64,000 bases of DNA from positions 18,708 through 82,707 of the forward strand of contig NZ_JACBXS010000018.1 in assembly GCF_013415485.1 (NCBI RefSeq). The letters run 5' to 3'. The translations under genes and the position numbers were made by a program. Shown in pieces: positions 63,995 through 64,000 of the stretch (positions are counted from its first letter, which is position 1; each line of letters begins with the position of its first letter). This DNA is from Rhabdonatronobacter sediminivivens (GTDB taxonomy: Bacteria; Pseudomonadota; Alphaproteobacteria; Rhodobacterales; Rhodobacteraceae). Under the pieces are notes generated by a model. The model was given only the letters and a program-made list of their open reading frames with translations, did not search any database and had not been told where the DNA came from.

Positions 63995-64000
63995 GACCCT

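Overview
The window looks like a chromosomal segment of a high-GC alphaproteobacterium, most likely a Rhodobacterales/Paracoccaceae (Roseobacter-Rhodobacter type) species. The evidence is a typical aerobic cobalamin block (cobO, cobD, cobU, cobT, cobS), alphaproteobacterial CobO and threonine dehydrogenase sequences, several tripartite tricarboxylate (Tct) transporters, CaiB-type CoA-transferases, and intergenic repeats of the GGGATATTT...GCAAG...TGAA type. I saw no rRNA, tRNA, CRISPR array, prophage or intact transposase.

Bases 1-27000 are a carboxylate-catabolism region. A truncated ADP-forming acyl-CoA synthetase and a thioesterase are followed by a complete tctBAC operon (2236-5339). A minus operon (SDR, AbrB-type membrane protein, D-2-hydroxyacid dehydrogenase, CMD protein) and a plus operon (SDR, MmgE/PrpD, enoyl-CoA hydratase) flank a LysR regulator. 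A long, tightly coupled minus operon follows: acyl-CoA dehydrogenase, enoyl-CoA hydratase, CoA-transferase, thiolase-like protein, DUF35 Zn-ribbon protein, TctB, TctA, with a divergent IclR regulator. Next comes a ThDP enzyme-TctC-RraA operon, which probably supplies the missing TctC, then a quinone reductase and a second CoA-transferase.

Bases 27000-33300 hold a chemoreceptor with a C-terminal WxxF tether, an exported rhodanese, a gamma-glutamyltransferase-like enzyme and an M50-CBS intramembrane protease whose stop codon lies in a large intergenic hairpin.

Bases 33365-40066 hold the most unusual system: a dipeptide-type ABC importer in which three components are remodelled. The substrate-binding protein appears circularly permuted (normally C-terminal half first). 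The DppC-type permease carries about 290 extra periplasmic residues that form seven VG-repeats of about 40 residues, consistent with a beta-propeller. The two ATPases are fused into one chain. It lies beside the cobalamin genes (40251-45051), where cobO has lost its expected stop codon and reads on for about 243 codons.

Bases 45058-53515 are an amide-utilisation locus: an AmiC-like sensor, an AmiR-like ANTAR antiterminator, an acetamidase/formamidase and a conventional five-gene ABC importer. Both the sensor operon and the importer operon begin with a TTGACC promoter followed by a leader containing an intrinsic-terminator-like hairpin. This suggests ANTAR-controlled antitermination at two sites.

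Bases 53800-64000 hold an XRE-cupin regulator, the kbl-tdh threonine degradation operon (Tdh lacks all four structural-zinc cysteines), an AceE-like E1 protein, a BKACE-family enzyme, a flavin reductase and a DEAD-box helicase with a long basic tail. Two roughly 116-bp inverted repeats (about ten mismatches) bracket the last four genes.
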